Part shown: positions 48,110 to 61,830 of the stretch, piece by piece | How the letters are laid out: every line of letters starts with the position of its first letter | How positions within the stretch are numbered: position 1 is the stretch's first letter | Assembly (NCBI GenBank): GCA_024803745.1 | Contig: JANJXV010000266.1 | Location: 682,001-746,000, forward strand | Source: Megascapheus bottae | Taxonomy: Eukaryota > Chordata > Mammalia > Rodentia > Geomyidae | Direction of reading: 5' to 3' | DNA length: 64,000 bases | Notes under the pieces: model-generated | What the model was told of the DNA's origin: nothing | Databases searched by the model: none | What the model saw: only the letters and a program-made list of their open reading frames with translations | Program-made: the position numbers and the translations under genes

Positions 48110-48320
48110 AAAAAACAAAGGAAAAAGGGTGAACCAATTGAACAGTGATACTTGGAAGACACTAAACGCAAATGAACTGAACAATCTGGGTGGAGAGGGG
48201 GCTGAGGGTAGGAAAACAGAGAAAAATGAGGGAGGGGATAACAATTTTCTTAAGAAATATGTTCATTACTTATGTAACCGTATGCCAACTATATATTGAC
48301 TTAACAAAATAAATTAACTT
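48110..48320 (+). repeat. Interspersed repeat of unknown family, copy 2
   Basis: Ends with 'gggaggggataacaattttc', 'aagaaatatgttcattactt' and 'atgtaaccg', parallel to 41560-41640. Not identified. Confidence 0.45.
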
Positions 48321-48334
48321 AAAAACTAATTTAG

Positions 48335-48795
48335 CCGGGTATGGTGGCTCACACTTGTAAATGTAGCTGCTCAAGAGGCTGGGATCCAAGGATAGCAGTT
48401 CAAAGTCAGCCTGAGCACTGAAGTCCATGTGACTCTTATCTCCAATTAACCACCAGAAACCCAGAAGTGGCCCTATGGCTCAAGGGATAGGGCAGTAGTC
48501 TTGAGCTGAAAAGCTCAGTGACAAGACCCAGGTGCAGAATTGCAGTCCCATGACTTGAATGATGAATGATACTAGCCAGGCTCTGTGCGCTCACACTTGG
48601 AATCCTATCTACACAGAATCAGGTTTGAATCCAGCCCAAACAAATTGCATGATATTCTGATTTACAGTTCATTACCAAAAATCTGGAAGTGGAGCTGTGG
48701 ATAAAGTGGTAGAACACTAGCCTGAAGCAAAAAAAAACTTTTAAGGACAGTTCCCAGGCCCTGGGTTCAAGTCCCAGGACTTGCATAAAACAACA
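48335..48795 (+). repeat. Two SINEs in tandem, sense
   Basis: A B1/ID unit (about 48335-48560, 'tatggtggctcacacttgta') and a second unit (about 48568-48795, 'gaagtggagctgtggataaa', 'ccaggccctgggttcaagtc'). Confidence 0.75.
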
Positions 48796-49490
48796 AAATG
48801 TGACGCTGAGTCCTCCATCATTTGGTGTTATAGTTCAATATTCTTCATATGCATCTTAGAAATTAAGTCCCTAGCAAATACTCTCCCCTGAAATTCTGCT
48901 TCATAGCTGATTCATAGAATTTCAGCATCATTACTATCACCTACCAGTTAGCATAGCAGTCTACTACTGAAAATTTGAAGAAAACTTTTGAGTAATCCTA
49001 ATAAATCTGTGTATCATCTGCACACACATCAAATTAGCAGGAGCTATGTTCTACTATTATATAAATATATTTAATCCCTTCTTGACTTAATGAGCCTTAA
49101 AGAGTAAAACATATGAAGTAGTTATGAAACTAACAGTCACCATTCTTCTACCTAATATTGTAATATAAGTTTATAAATGCAAGGACTATTCTGAAGTGTG
49201 CAGAAGATAGCTTCTAATTATAATATTCTCATGAAGTATAGTTTTTAAGAAACATGTTGCTTGCTTTGGGAAAGCAAAGGCAAGGAAAAATGATATAAGT
49301 AAGTTCCCTATTTATCAGAAGGAAAATACTATTGGGTTTAGATCAACTTCATTCATTCCGTGCTGATGAAACAAATATTTGCAATTCCTGATGCCAATCA
49401 CTTCATTGTGATGCACAATCAGCCAGCTTAGATCAATCTTCCAAAAAAGGAAAGGAACAAATGAGAAGCAATTAAGGTTTCCAAAATGAA
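48796..49490. other. Unassigned AT-rich sequence
   Basis: Nothing recognised. Confidence 0.4.
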
Positions 49491-50070
49491 CCAGGTGGTG
49501 GTGGCAGCTCACACTTGTAATTCTATCTACTCAAGGCCTGAAATCCAAGGATCTGGACTAAGTCTGTCTGGGATGAAGATATTACTGTCTGTAACATCAT
49601 CTCTGTTATCACAGCCCAGCTGATACACTCTGCCCAACAGGTTCCAAACACCAAAGTCCATCTCCTATCTGAAATACTACCAAACGTACTCACATATTAT
49701 TTCCTCTTTGGGAGATAGTTGAAACATGTACCAGAAACATTTCCCTGGCTTCAGAGTGGAAGTGGAAATATATACTCACTAGAATCCCATCTAGTAAATT
49801 ACAGTCAATCATCGTTCCTCACATCTTGTTAGTTAAATTGAACAATGAGTGTTTGGATCAGAAGCAATGTGTATGAGCATGCATGTTGTAAAAGTATTGT
49901 AATCCTAGCTACTCAAGATAAGCTGAGAACTGAGGATTCCAGTTGAAAATCAGCCACGCAATACATTCCATAAGATTTTTACCTCTAATTAACCAGCAAA
50001 AAACAGAGCGTTGAATTGTGCTTCAAATGCCACAGCCCAAAGCTTTGCATTAAAGTACTAGGGGGTAGCA
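49491..50070 (+). repeat. SINE fragments flanking array 2
   Basis: A B1-like head at about 49495-49560 and another degenerate SINE at about 49895-50065 ('gtaatcctagctactcaaga'). The L1 array starts at the end of the second one. Confidence 0.55.
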
Positions 50071-51935
50071 TTCAGGATGCCCACTCCCTCCACTCCTTTT
50101 TAACATAGTACTAGAATTCCTAGGCAGTGCAATAAGGCAAGAAGCAAGCATAAAGGGGATCCAAGTAGGGAAAGAGGAAATAAAACTATCCCTCTTTGCC
50201 GATGACATGATTCTGTATTTAAAGAATCCTATAGACTCTACTCCCAAGCTCCTTGAGCTGATTCAAAGATTTGGAAGGGTAACAGGCCATAAAATGAACC
50301 CTCACAAATCAACTACCTTACTTTACGCCAACACTGAGAGGAACGAGGCAATAATCAGGAAAGAAATTCCTTTCACAGTAGCCTCAAAGAAAATAAAGTT
50401 CCTAGCAATTAGCTTAACTAAGAATGTAAAGGACCGTTTAGATGAAAACTTTAACCCTAAAAAAGGAAATAAAAGCAGAACTAAGGAAAGGGAAAAACCT
50501 CCCATGCTCCTGGATTGGAAGAAGCAACATTGTGAAAATGACAATCTTGCCAAGGGTTATCTACAAATTCAATGTAATACCAATCAACATCCCAATGTCA
50601 TTCTTTAAAGAAATAGAAGAGGCAATTCAAAATTTCATATGGAATAATAAAAGACCCCGTATAATAAAAATACTTCTTAGCAGAAAGAACAGCGCTGGAG
50701 GAATTTCAATTCCAAACTTAAGACTCTATTACAGAGCTATAATTCTCAAAACAGCTTGGTACTGGCACAAGAACAGGCCTGAAGTCCATTGCAGTAGAAC
50801 TGCGGACCCAGATATTAAACCACAGACCTATGGCCACATAATCTTTGACCAGGGAGCCAAAAAATAGAATGGAAGAAAGATAGCCTCTTCAACAAGTTGT
50901 GCTGGCAGAACTGGTTAAACACCTGCAGAAAAATAAGTTGGATCCTTCTTTGTCCCCTTGCACTAGAATTAACTCCAAATGGATCAAAGACGTGGAGGTA
51001 AAAGCTGACACACTGAAAAGTTTACAGGAAGGAATAGGAGATACACTAGGCCTCCTTGGTTCAGGTCGAAACTTTCTTAATAAGGACCAAGAATCACAAC
51101 AAATCAGAGAAAGGCTGGATAAGTGGGACTGCATTAAACTGCAGAGCTTTTGTATGGCAACGGATATAGCTAGTAAACTAATCAGGAAGCCTACAGAGTG
51201 GGAGAAGGTCTTCACCACCCAAACAACGGACAAAGGCCTCATATCTAAAATATATCAACAACTCAAAAAATTTAATCACTCCAAAACTAACCTCCAAAGT
51301 AACACCCATCCCATTAAAAATGGGCCAAAACTTAAGAGAGTCTTCTCTGAAGAAGAAACAAAATTGCCTATAGACACATGAAGAAATGCTCAACATCTCT
51401 GGTCATAAAAGAAATGCAAATCAAAACAACTCTAAGATTCCACCTCACTCCAGTTAGAATGGCCAGGATCAGGAAAACGAATGACAACAGATGCTGGAGG
51501 CGATGTGGCCAGGAGTGATCAGTACTACACTGTTGATGGGAGTGCAAACTCGTTCAACCACTATGGAAAGCAGTGCGGCAGTGCCTCAAAACGCTAAACA
51601 TACAACTCCCCTATGGCCCCCCAATTCCACTACTTGGCATTTACCCAAAAATCCAGAAACAAGGGCATACTAAACCCACTAGCACAACAATGTTATTTGC
51701 AGCACTATTCACCATAGCAAAGATATGGAACCAACCCAGATGTCCCTCAGTTGATGAGTGGATCAACAAGTTGTGGTATTTGTATACAATGGAATTCTAT
51801 GCTGCTGTCAGAAAGAATGACATCGCCCCATTTGTTAGGAAATGGAAAGACTTAGAACAAATCATATTAAGTGAAGTAAGCCAGACTCAAAGGAACTTAG
51901 GCTCAGTGGTTTCCCTCATTCGTCATAATCAGTAG
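50071..51935 (+). pseudogene. L1 ORF2, unit E, broken
   Basis: Keeps [19 protein letters not shown] and the C-terminal end. The frame is broken many times: near 50455 (lost bases in 'actttaaccctaaa'), near 50865, near 51320-51365 (several small deletions) and in the cysteine region (51500-51540, where the GGA and TGG codons are changed). Residue at the B/C-specific stop is Trp. The most damaged of the array ORF2 copies. Confidence 0.92.
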
Positions 51936-52345
51936 AAACCTTGGGCTCTACTAACAGAGATTGTCAATAGAGCAAAAGGCCATATATAAGGCCACATAAT
52001 GTGAAGCTAATTGAAAGGACCTCCAGGATATTGACACAAAAGCCATATAATGAATGATTGTTGTCCTTAATATACTATGTTGTCTCTCATCTCGCTTGCT
52101 GTCCCTTGGTTATCCCATATTGGTATAGTATCTCACTTTATCTTAAATATTGAATTTATTTGTATTTGGATATTTGAAATTTGATAGGGAAGGGGGGAAA
52201 ACCAAGACGGGTGGGGGGTGTGGGGTTGGAGGGAAATGGGTACCAAGACATGTGAAAGGGTATCAATGTATGTGAATTAATGCACCTTCTATCTGGCAAA
52301 TATCATTTAACCCTTTTACTAATTACAATAAAAAACTGAAAAAAA
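50071..52345 (+). mobile_element. L1 unit E (5' cut), start of array 2
   Basis: L1 homology begins abruptly inside the RT domain (CPLSPLLFN block) against SINE sequence, then runs through ORF2, the 3' UTR (51936-52330, G-rich tract about 52188-52240) and the A tail, and joins the module of unit F. Confidence 0.9.
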
Positions 52346-52735
52346 GAAAGTTGTAGTGATGAAGAAAGTGGATATGATGATTATGATGATGATGATGATG
52401 ATGATGACTTTATAATTACTATGTCAGGGTTGAGAGTTTGGCATAGTGTTAGAGTGCTTGCCTAGCATCCATGAAGATCTGGGTTTGATTGCTCAGTATC
52501 ACATAGATAGAAAATCTAGATGTGGCACTGTGGCTCAAGTGGCAGAGGGCTAGACTTGAGAAAACCCCAGGACAGTGCTCAGGCCCTTAATTCAAGCCCC
52601 AAGACTGGCAGAAAGATAAAAGAAAATAAAAATGCTCCTTATGAGCTAATTCACTCACAGCATTTGCTTCTGAAATCTTCGTTTCCGCATCTTGTGAAAT
52701 ACCGCTTTCCCTCAACGTAGACAAGAAAAACCGAT
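52346..52735 (+). repeat. Spacer module of unit F with about 1 kb internal deletion
   Basis: After the 'gttgtagtg' start the sequence jumps to the GAT tract (about 52370-52406, interrupted by ATT), skipping everything equal to about 58676-59670 in unit G, including the antisense SINE. The sense SINE (about 52425-52625) remains. Confidence 0.85.
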
Positions 52736-53294
52736 CCATCCCATGGTCCACTGTGAGGCCACTGGTTGGGCTAAGAGCTAGTCGTGCAGCATCACATAAG
52801 TTTTATTCTAATACTTTCCAAACTTTGTACTCAAATATGCTACCTACTTACCAACTTAGGTCAGTTATCCTTATGCTATAACTTTTCTTCATTACTACAA
52901 TATTCTTACACTCCTACGTTAATCCTCTTGCACCTCCCCTGACCTCTCTCATTCTTTTTTTCTATCTCTGGACCTCTGCTCGTCTTTCAACCCTTATACT
53001 GCACGGATCTACACTTGATGGCTGTTGAGCAATATTGTATATGTAGGTGGTTAATTATTCTCTAGGCTCAGAGGGACTTAAAGACAATAGAGATTGGATT
53101 GAGAGGCTTATTGTTTTGGGTATAAATCGCTTATCAGTGGTTGTATTAGGCTGGTCTGTAAGTGCACAAAAAAAATTGTGATAATACCAATCAAAACTTG
53201 TGAACATCTAGTGTCTGCCAGCGACAGAGGTCTAGGTTGGTTATATCTGAAAAACTATAATCGTATTTAGTAGTAATCTTGCTCCCATTTTCAA

Positions 53295-54359
53295 ATGGGC
53301 AGAACAAGAAACTCAAGAAAAATGTCAAATCAAGAAACAACATCCCCCACCCAATGTAAACTGACAATGGAACAGTCACTGGCAAACCTAGAGGAGAGTC
53401 TTCCAATTGCTACACAAATGAAAGGAGGCCATAATAAAGGTTTTTCAAAGAAAGATGGATGAATTCAAAGAATCCACAAATAAAAACGTGACCAAACTCC
53501 AGCAAATGTCCAAAGAAAATAAAGCTACTGAGCTAACCACTCAAAAGGAAATCAAGGAGATAAAGAAATCCATACATGATCTAAAAGAAGGGATGCAAGG
53601 CATCAAAAGTGAGCAATTAGAAGCAAGGGAGATGAAAAATAAAGTAGATAGCTTTGATAGCAGGTTAGACATTGCAGAGGAGAGAATTTCCATGGCTGAA
53701 GATAATTTAGGTATTATAAAGAACAGAAAATGAGTCAATCCAAATCTAGGAAATATGAGAGAGCGCTTCAGGAGGTCCAAGATACAATTAGGAAGCCTAA
53801 TTTAAGGCTAGTTGGTACTGAGGAAGGCGTGGAGAAAGAGGTCAATGGTATTGGAAATATACTTCAGGGAATCATCTCAGAGAATTTCCCAAATATCCAG
53901 AAGGGCAGGCCCATCCAGATACGAGAAGCTTTTAGAACCCCAAACAGACCTGACCAGAAAAGAACATCCCACCGCCACATTGTGATCCGAACTGGATCAA
54001 TAGAAACGAAAGGAAAGATCCTAAAGGCAGCCAGGGAAAAGGGATCAGTAACCTACAAAGGCAAACCAATCAGAATAACCCCAGATTTCTCAGCAGAGAC
54101 CATGCAAGCACGAAGTGACTGGAAGCATATATGTCATGCCCTTATGTCAAATAACTTCTAACCAATAATACTGTAGCCAGCAAAGCTCTCATTCATAACT
54201 GAGGGAACAATAAAAACATTCCATTCCAGGGAAAAGCTGCAACAATATGTCGAAACAAAACCAACACTACAGAGAATTCTCAAAGATGCTCTATACATAG
54301 AAAACCAAAATAAATGCAATAAAGGGAAAGAAAAGACACCTAAACAGCATACCATCTAA
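53295..54359 (+). pseudogene. L1 ORF1, unit F, broken, internally deleted
   Basis: A 119-base deletion (compare 60725-60843 in unit G) at about 53420 removes part of the coiled-coil half and shifts the frame. The remaining coil frame (53455-53733) ends in the shared ATGA frame change, and the RRM half runs 53730-54161, where a new TAA arises. The shared TAG is at 54172-54174. Confidence 0.9.
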
Positions 54360-54407
54360 GGACCACAAGAACTGTCAAGACACAGGCCCTACTAAAAGCT
54401 TTTAAAA

Positions 54408-57400
54408 ATGCTAGGAACTAATAAATATCTCTCAATCCTAACTCTCAATATCAATGGACTTAACTCTCCAATTAAACGGCATAGGTTGTCTAGTTGGATC
54501 AAAAAGCAAGAGCCATCGTTCTGCTGACTTCGAGAGACACATCTTACCCAAAAACAATCATCTTTTGAAAGTGAGAGGTTGGAATAAACTCTATCAAGCT
54601 AACTGCCCCCATAAACAGGCTAGAGTTGCCATCCTCATATCAGATACAATAGACTTCAAACTAAAATTAGTAAGAAAAGACAAAGAAGGTTACTACATAC
54701 TACTAAAGGGATCTTTCCTCCCGGAAGACATAACAATCCTAAATATTTACACACCCAATCCCGGAGCTCCAAACTTCATCAAGCAAACTTTACTTACACT
54801 GAAACCATACATAGATCGAAACACAGTGATTGTTGGTGAGTTTAACACACCACTCTCACCTATGGACAGATCAACAAGGCAAAAACTCAACAGAGAAACC
54901 TTAGAACTGAACAACTACATAGACCAACTAGATCTAACAGACATCTGCAGAATATTCCACCCAGTAACACCACAATATACGTTTTTCTCAGCAGCACATG
55001 GAACATTTTCCAAAATAGACCACATCTTTGGCCATAAAGCAAACCTGGACAGATTCAGAAACACGGAAATTATTCCATGCACACTCTCAGACCATAAAGG
55101 CATCAAATTGGAGCTGAACACACATCTCCACCAAAGAAAACCCTGTAACTCATGGAGACTGAACCACACATTGTTGAATCAAAAACAATGGGTAATCGAA
55201 GAGATCAGAACAGATATCCAACTGTTTATGAAATTTAACAATAAGGAGCACACAAATATCAACTCCTTAGGGACACAACAAAGGCAGTACTCAGAGGAAA
55301 ATTTATAGCGTGGAGTGCCTACAAACGCAAGTTGGAAAAATGGCAAACCAACTAGTTAATGTCTCACCTTAACCTCCTGGAAAAAGAGCAACAAACCAAC
55401 CCTAAACCCATTAGGAGAAAGCGAATTATTAAAATCAAAGCAGAATTAAATGATTTGGAATAAAAAAAACTATAGAAAGAATCAACAAAACAAGGAGTTG
55501 GTTCTTGAAAGAAGTAACAAAATTGACAAGCCCTTAGCAAATCTTACCAAAAAAAGAAGAGAGCATATCGAAATAAACAAAATCGCAGATGAAAATGGTA
55601 ATATCACGACAGAAATTCCCAAGATCCAGAATATCATGAGGGAATACTTCTCAAACCTTTACGCCAACAAATTTGAGAATCTAGAAGAAATGGATGAATT
55701 CCTAGACAATATTAACATACACACACTGAACCAAGAAGAGCTAACCCAACTCAACAGGCCTATTTCAAGCTCTGAAATAGAAATGGAAATTAGACAACTT
55801 CCACTTAAAAAGAGCCCAGGGCCAGATGGATTCACAGCTGAATTCTATAAGGTCTTCAAAGCAGAGCTCACACCAATACTCCTCAAGCTCTTCAACGAAA
55901 TTGAAAATGAAGGTTCTTTACTAAACTGATTCTGTGAAGCCAGCATATCCCTCATCCCCAAACCAGACAGAGATTCATCAAAGAAAGAGATCTATAGACC
56001 CATTTCTTTGATGAACATCGATGCAAAACTTCTCAACAAAATACTGGCCAACCGTCTACAACAACTCATCAAAAAAAATATACACTATGATCAAACTGGA
56101 TTCATCACAGGGAGGCAAAGCTGGTTCAACATACACAAATCAATTAATATAATTCAACACATCAACAGGAGCAGGGATAAAATCACATGATTGTCTCAAT
56201 AGATGCGGAAAAGGCATTTGACAAGATCCAAAACCCCTTTATGTTAAAAGATGTGGAGAAACTAGGAATCCATGGAACATTTCTCAATGTAATAAAGGCT
56301 GTGTATGAGAAACCCACTGCTAGTATTATACTTAATGGTGAAAATCTAAAGCCATTCCCTCTAAAATCAGGAACGAGACAAGGATGCCCACTCTCTCCAC
56401 TCCTTTTTAACATAGTACTAGAATTCCTAGGCAGTGCAATATGGCAAGAAGCAAGCATAAAGGGGATCCAAGTAGGGAAAGAGGAAATAAAACTATCCCT
56501 CTTTGCAGATGACATGATTCTGTATTTAAAGAATCCTATAGACTCTACTCCCAAGCTCCTTGAGCTGATTCAAAGCTTTGGAAGGGTAGCAGGCCATAAA
56601 ATCAACCCTCACAAATCAACTGCCTTACTTTACGCCAACACTGAGAGGAACGAGGCAATAATCAGGAAAGAAAATCCTTTCACAATAGCCTCAAAGAAAA
56701 TAAAGTACCTAGCAAGTAGCTTAACTAAGAATGTAAAGGACCGTTTAGATGAAAACTTTAAAACCCTAAAAAAGAAATTAAAGCAGAACTAAGGAAATGG
56801 AAAAACCTCCCATGGTCCTGGATTGGAAGAATCAACATTGTGAAAATGACAATCTTGCCAAGGGCTATCTACAAATTCAATGTAATACCCATCGACATCC
56901 CAATGTCATTCTTTAAAGACATAGAAGAGGCAATTCAAAATTTCAAATGGAATAATAAAAGACCCCGTATAGCAAAAACACTTCTTAGCAGAAAGAACAG
57001 CGCTGGAGGAATTTCAATTCCAAACTTAAGGCTCTATTACAGAGCTATAATTCTCAAAACAGCTTGGTACTGGCACAAGAACAGGCCTGAAGTCCAATGG
57101 AGTAGAACTGCGGACCCAGATATTAAACCACAGACCTATGGCCACCTAATCTTTGACCAGGGAGCCAAAAAAATAGAATGGAAGAAAGATAGCCTCTTCA
57201 ACAAGTTGTGCTGGCAGAACTGGTTAAACACCTGCAGAAAACTAAAGTTGGATCCTTCTTTGTCCCCTTGCACTAGAATTAACTCCAAATGGATCAAAAA
57301 CGTGGAGGTAAAAGCTGACACACTGAAAAGTTTACAGGAAGGAATAGGAGATACACTAGGCCTCCTTGGTCCAGGTCGAAACTTTCTTAATAAGGACCAA

Positions 57401-58248
57401 GAATCACAACAAATCAGAGAAAGGCTGGATAAGTGGGACTGCATTAAACTGCAGAGCTTTTGTATGGCAACGGATATAGCTAGTAAACTAATCAGGAAGC
57501 CTACAGAGTGGGAGAAGATCTTCACCACCCAAACAACGGAACAAGGCCTCATATCTAAAATATATCAACAACTCAAAAAATTGAATCACTCCAAAACTAA
57601 CCTCCAAAGTAACACCCATCCCATTACAAAATGGGCCAAAGACTTAAAGAGAGTCTTCTCTGAAGAAGAAACAAAAATGGCCTATAGACACATGAAGAAA
57701 TGCTCAACATCTCTGGTCATATAAGAAATGCAAATCAAAACAAGTCTAAGATTCCACCTAACTCCAGTTAGAATGGCCAGGATCAGGAAAACGAATGATA
57801 ACAGATGCTGGAGGGGATGTGGCCAGGAGGGATCACTACTACACTGTTGGTGGGAGTGCAATCTCGTTCAACCACTATGGAAAGCAGTGTGGCAATGCCT
57901 CAGAACGCTAAACATACAACTCCCGTATGACCCAGCAATTCCACTACTTGGCATTTACCCAACAATCCAGAAACAAGGGCATATTAACCCACTAGCACAA
58001 CAATGTCCATTGCAGCACTATTCACCATAGCATAGATATGGAACCAACCCAGATGTCCCTCAGTTGATGAGTGGATCAACAAATTGTGGTATTTGTACAC
58101 TATGGAATTCTAACCTGCTGTCAGAAAGAATGACATCGCCCCATTTGTTAGGAAATGGAAAGACTTAGAACAAATCATATTAAGTGAAGTAAGCCAGACT
58201 CAAAGGAACTTAGGCTCAGTGGTTTCCCTCATTCGTCATAATCAGTAG
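54408..58248 (+). pseudogene. L1 ORF2, unit F, broken
   Basis: Endonuclease 54454-55308 (VGEFNTPLSP, KIDHIFGHK), linker 55450-55929, an open segment 56008-56190 ([18 protein letters not shown]), RT 56187-56792 with FADD, then a lost base in the A-run near 56775 breaks the frame. The rest is 56840-57724 and 57728-58030, with a TAA in the YTMEFY region near 58111. Shared lesions as in B and C, except that the 9246-type TGA is Trp. Confidence 0.92.
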
Positions 58249-58663
58249 AAACCTTGGGCTCTACTAGCAGAGATTGTGAATAGAGCAAAAGGCCATATAT
58301 AAGGCCATATAATGTGAAGCTAATTGAAAGGACCTCCAGGATATTGACACAAAAGCCATATAATGAATGATTGTTGTCCTTAATGTACTATGTTGTCTCT
58401 CATCTCGCTTGCTGTCCCTTGGTTATCCCATATTGGTATAGTATCTCACTTTGTTATGTGATATATTGAATTTATTTGTATTTGGATATTTGAAATTTGA
58501 TAGAGAAGGGGGGAAAACCAAGACAGGTGGGGGGTGTGGGGTTGGAGGGAAATGGGTACCAAGACATGTGAAAGGGTATCAATGTATGTGAATTAATGCA
58601 CTTTCAATCTGGCAAATATCATCTAACCCTTTTACTAATTACAATAAAAAAATGAAAAAAAAA

Positions 58664-60037
58664 GAAAGTTGTAGTATGTGGGGAGGATGATGGGGTCAAA
58701 TACATTTCTTCTTAGAAATTTACCTCATCTGGTTGCCCTGGATATTCCTGGCCTTCTTCTTAGAGAAAGTTCTGTTATACTGGATTTGTGGCTTGGCAAT
58801 GATCTAGCATGTACCTGTTCGAGTAAGACATCCACAACTTCCATGCCTGAGACTCGAGTTTCCTGACCTTTGCAACAGCACAGCAACATCTTTCTTCCTC
58901 CTGAGCCACAGGCCAAGTGAGCTGGCTTGAGCTGGTTGTTAGTTACAGTGGCTTGGTTACCAGGGTTCCATATTCTGTTCCATTGTGAGGGAGGCAGGGT
59001 CACCTTTCAGGGCCCAATGACCAAAGATCCTTGCTCACCAAAGACCTCACCAAAGACATACTGGAGGCTGAATCTCTCCTCCAGTCTCACAATATACATG
59101 TGGATGTAGTATACAGCACACCTTATTTGTCCAATCCCAATGTCTTCCACTAGGCCCAACTACCAGTCTGGTCTCAGGCTCAAGGAGCCTTTCTTAGGTA
59201 AGATCCAAACTTAAGGGTCAATATTGCCCTCATCCTTTACAAAACATTTGCTTCACAGTGCCTTCTCTGCCTGCATTTTGCCCCTTGTCGAATTTTTTTT
59301 TGTTTTTGCTAGTCCTGGGACTTGACCTCAGAGTGTGAACATTGTTCTTGGGCTTTCTTTAGGCTTTAGATGTCCCACCGAGCCACAGCACCACTTGCAG
59401 CGTTTTCTATGTATGTGGTAATGAGGATCAAACCTGAGGCTTACTGCTTGGTAGCCAAGGACTCTCCCACTAGGTCAAACACACAGGGCATCTTGCACAT
59501 ATTTTTGACGTCAATCTACTAGAATATTATTAGGTTTCTGTATCCTAATCAATTTTTTCCTGATGATTAGCTTTGCTGTCATGTGTAAAAAATGCAAGAG
59601 GGAAAAACACAGAAGAATTAGTGAAATTAAAAAAAGCATTAGACACAGTTAAGTGTTCATTCTTTGTAGGAGAAAGGATATTTGGATATGATGATGATGA
59701 TGATGATGACTTTATAATTACTATGTCAGGGTTGAGAGTTTGGCATAGTGGTAGAGTGCTTGCCTAGCATCCATGAAGATCTGGGGTTGATTGCTCAGTA
59801 CCACATAGATGGAAAATCTAGATGTGGCACTGTGGCTCAAGTGGCAGAGGGCTAGACTTGAGAAAACCCGAGGACAGTGCTCAGGCCCTGAATTCAAGCC
59901 CCAAGACTGGCAGAAAGATAAAAGAAAATAAAAATGCTTTTTACGAGCTAATTCACTCACAGCATTTGCTTCTGAAATCTTCGCTTCTGCATCTTGTGAA
60001 ATACCCCTTTCCCTCAACGTAGACAAGAAAAACAGAT
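58664..60037 (+). repeat. Spacer module of unit G
   Basis: Full module with antisense SINE (about 59295-59480), six GAT repeats (about 59690-59707) and sense SINE (about 59730-59930). Confidence 0.85.
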
Positions 60038-60598
60038 CCATCCCATGGTCCACTGTGAGGCCACTGGTTGGGCTAAGAGCTAGTCGTGCAGCAACACATA
60101 AGTTTTATTCTAATACTTTCCAAACTTTGTACTCAAATATGCTACCTACTTACCAACTTAGGTCACTTATCCTTACGCTATAACTTTTCTTCATTACTAC
60201 AATATTCTTACACTCCTACGTTAATCCTCTTGCACCTCCCCTGACCTCTCTCATTCTTTTTTTTCTATCTCTGGACCTCTGCTCGTCTTTCAACCCTTAT
60301 ACTGCACGGATCTACACTTGATGGCTGTTGAGCAATATTGTATATGTAGGTGGTTAATTATTCTCTAGGCTCAGAGGGACTTAAAGACAATAGAGATTGG
60401 ATTGAGAGGCTTATTGTTTTGGGTATAAATCGCTTATCAGTGGTTGTATTAGGCTGGTCTGTAAGTGCACAAAAAGAAAGAGTGATAATACCAATCAAAA
60501 CTTGTGAACATCTAGTGTCTGCCAGCTACAGAGGTCTAGGTTGGTTATATCTGAAAAACTATAATCGTATTTAGTAGTAATCTTGCTCCCATTTTCAA

Positions 60599-61782
60599 AT
60601 GGGCAGAACAAGAAACTCAAGAAAAATGTCAAATCAAGAAACAACATCCCCCACCCAATGTAAACAGACAATGGAACAGTCACTGGCAAACCTAGAGGAG
60701 AGTCTTCCAATTGCTACACAAATGCAATTGATAAACATCATTAATGAAAAATGTGAAAATATAAAGAAAGAGATAATGGAGGAAGCCATATCTGAACAAG
60801 AGGAAAGCAAAAACAAGGTGATAAGTGAAAAAGAAGAAGCCATAAAGGAGGCCATAATAAAGGTTTTTCAAAGAAAGATGGATGAATTCAAAGAATCCAC
60901 AAATAAAAACGTGACCAAACTCCAGCAAATGTCCAAAGAAAATAAAGCTACTGAGCTAACCACTCAACAGGAAATCAAGGAGATAAAGAAATCCATACAT
61001 GATCTAAACCAAGGGATGCAAGGCATCAAAAGTGAGCAATTAGAAGCAAGGGAGATGAAAAATAAAGTAGATAGCTTTGATAGCAGGTTAGACATTGCAG
61101 AGGAGAGAATTTCCGTGGCTGAAGATAATTTAGGTATTATAAAGAATAGAAAATGAGTCAATCCAAATCTAGGAAATATGAGAGAGCGCTTCAGGAGGTC
61201 CAAGATACAATTAGGAAGCCTAATTTAAGGCTAGTTGGTATTGAGGAGGGCGTGGAGAAAGAGGTCAATGGTATTGGAAATATACTTCAGGGAATCATCT
61301 CAGAGAATTTCCCAAATATCCAGAAGGGCACGCCCATCCAGATACGAGAAGCTTTTAGAACCCCAAACAGACCTGACCAGAAAAGAACATCCCACCGCCA
61401 CATTGTGATCCGAATTGGATCAATAGAAACGAAAGAAAAGATCCTAAAGGCAGCCAGGGAAAAGGGATCAGTAACCTGTAAAGGCAAACCATTCAGAATA
61501 ACCCCAGATGTCTCAGAAGAGACCATGCAAGCACGAAGTGACTAGAAGCATATATGTCATGCCCTTAAATCAAATAACTACCAACCAAGAATACTGTAGC
61601 CAGCTAAGCTCTCATTCATAACTGAGGGAAAAATAAAAACATTCCATTCCAGGGAAAAGCTGCAACAATATGTCGAAACAAAACCAACACTACAGAGAAT
61701 TCTCAAAGATGCTGTATACATAGAAAACCAAAATAAATGCAATATAGGGAAAGAAATGGCACCTAAACAGCATACCGTCTAA
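60599..61782 (+). pseudogene. L1 ORF1, unit G, broken
   Basis: Coiled-coil half open 60599-61156, shared ATGA frame change, RRM half 61153-61545, where a TAG replaces the Trp of SDW (61543-61545). The shared TAG lies near 61600, before PAKLS. Confidence 0.9.
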
Positions 61783-61830
61783 GGACCACAAGAACTGTCA
61801 AGACACAGGCCCTAATAAAAGCTTTTAAAA

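Larger units (their letters stand above)
52736..58663 (+). mobile_element. L1 unit F
   Basis: Full-length L1 with a small deletion in ORF1. ORF1 53295-54359, ORF2 54408-58248, 3' UTR with G-rich tract about 58503-58555 and A tail ending near 58663. Confidence 0.9.
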
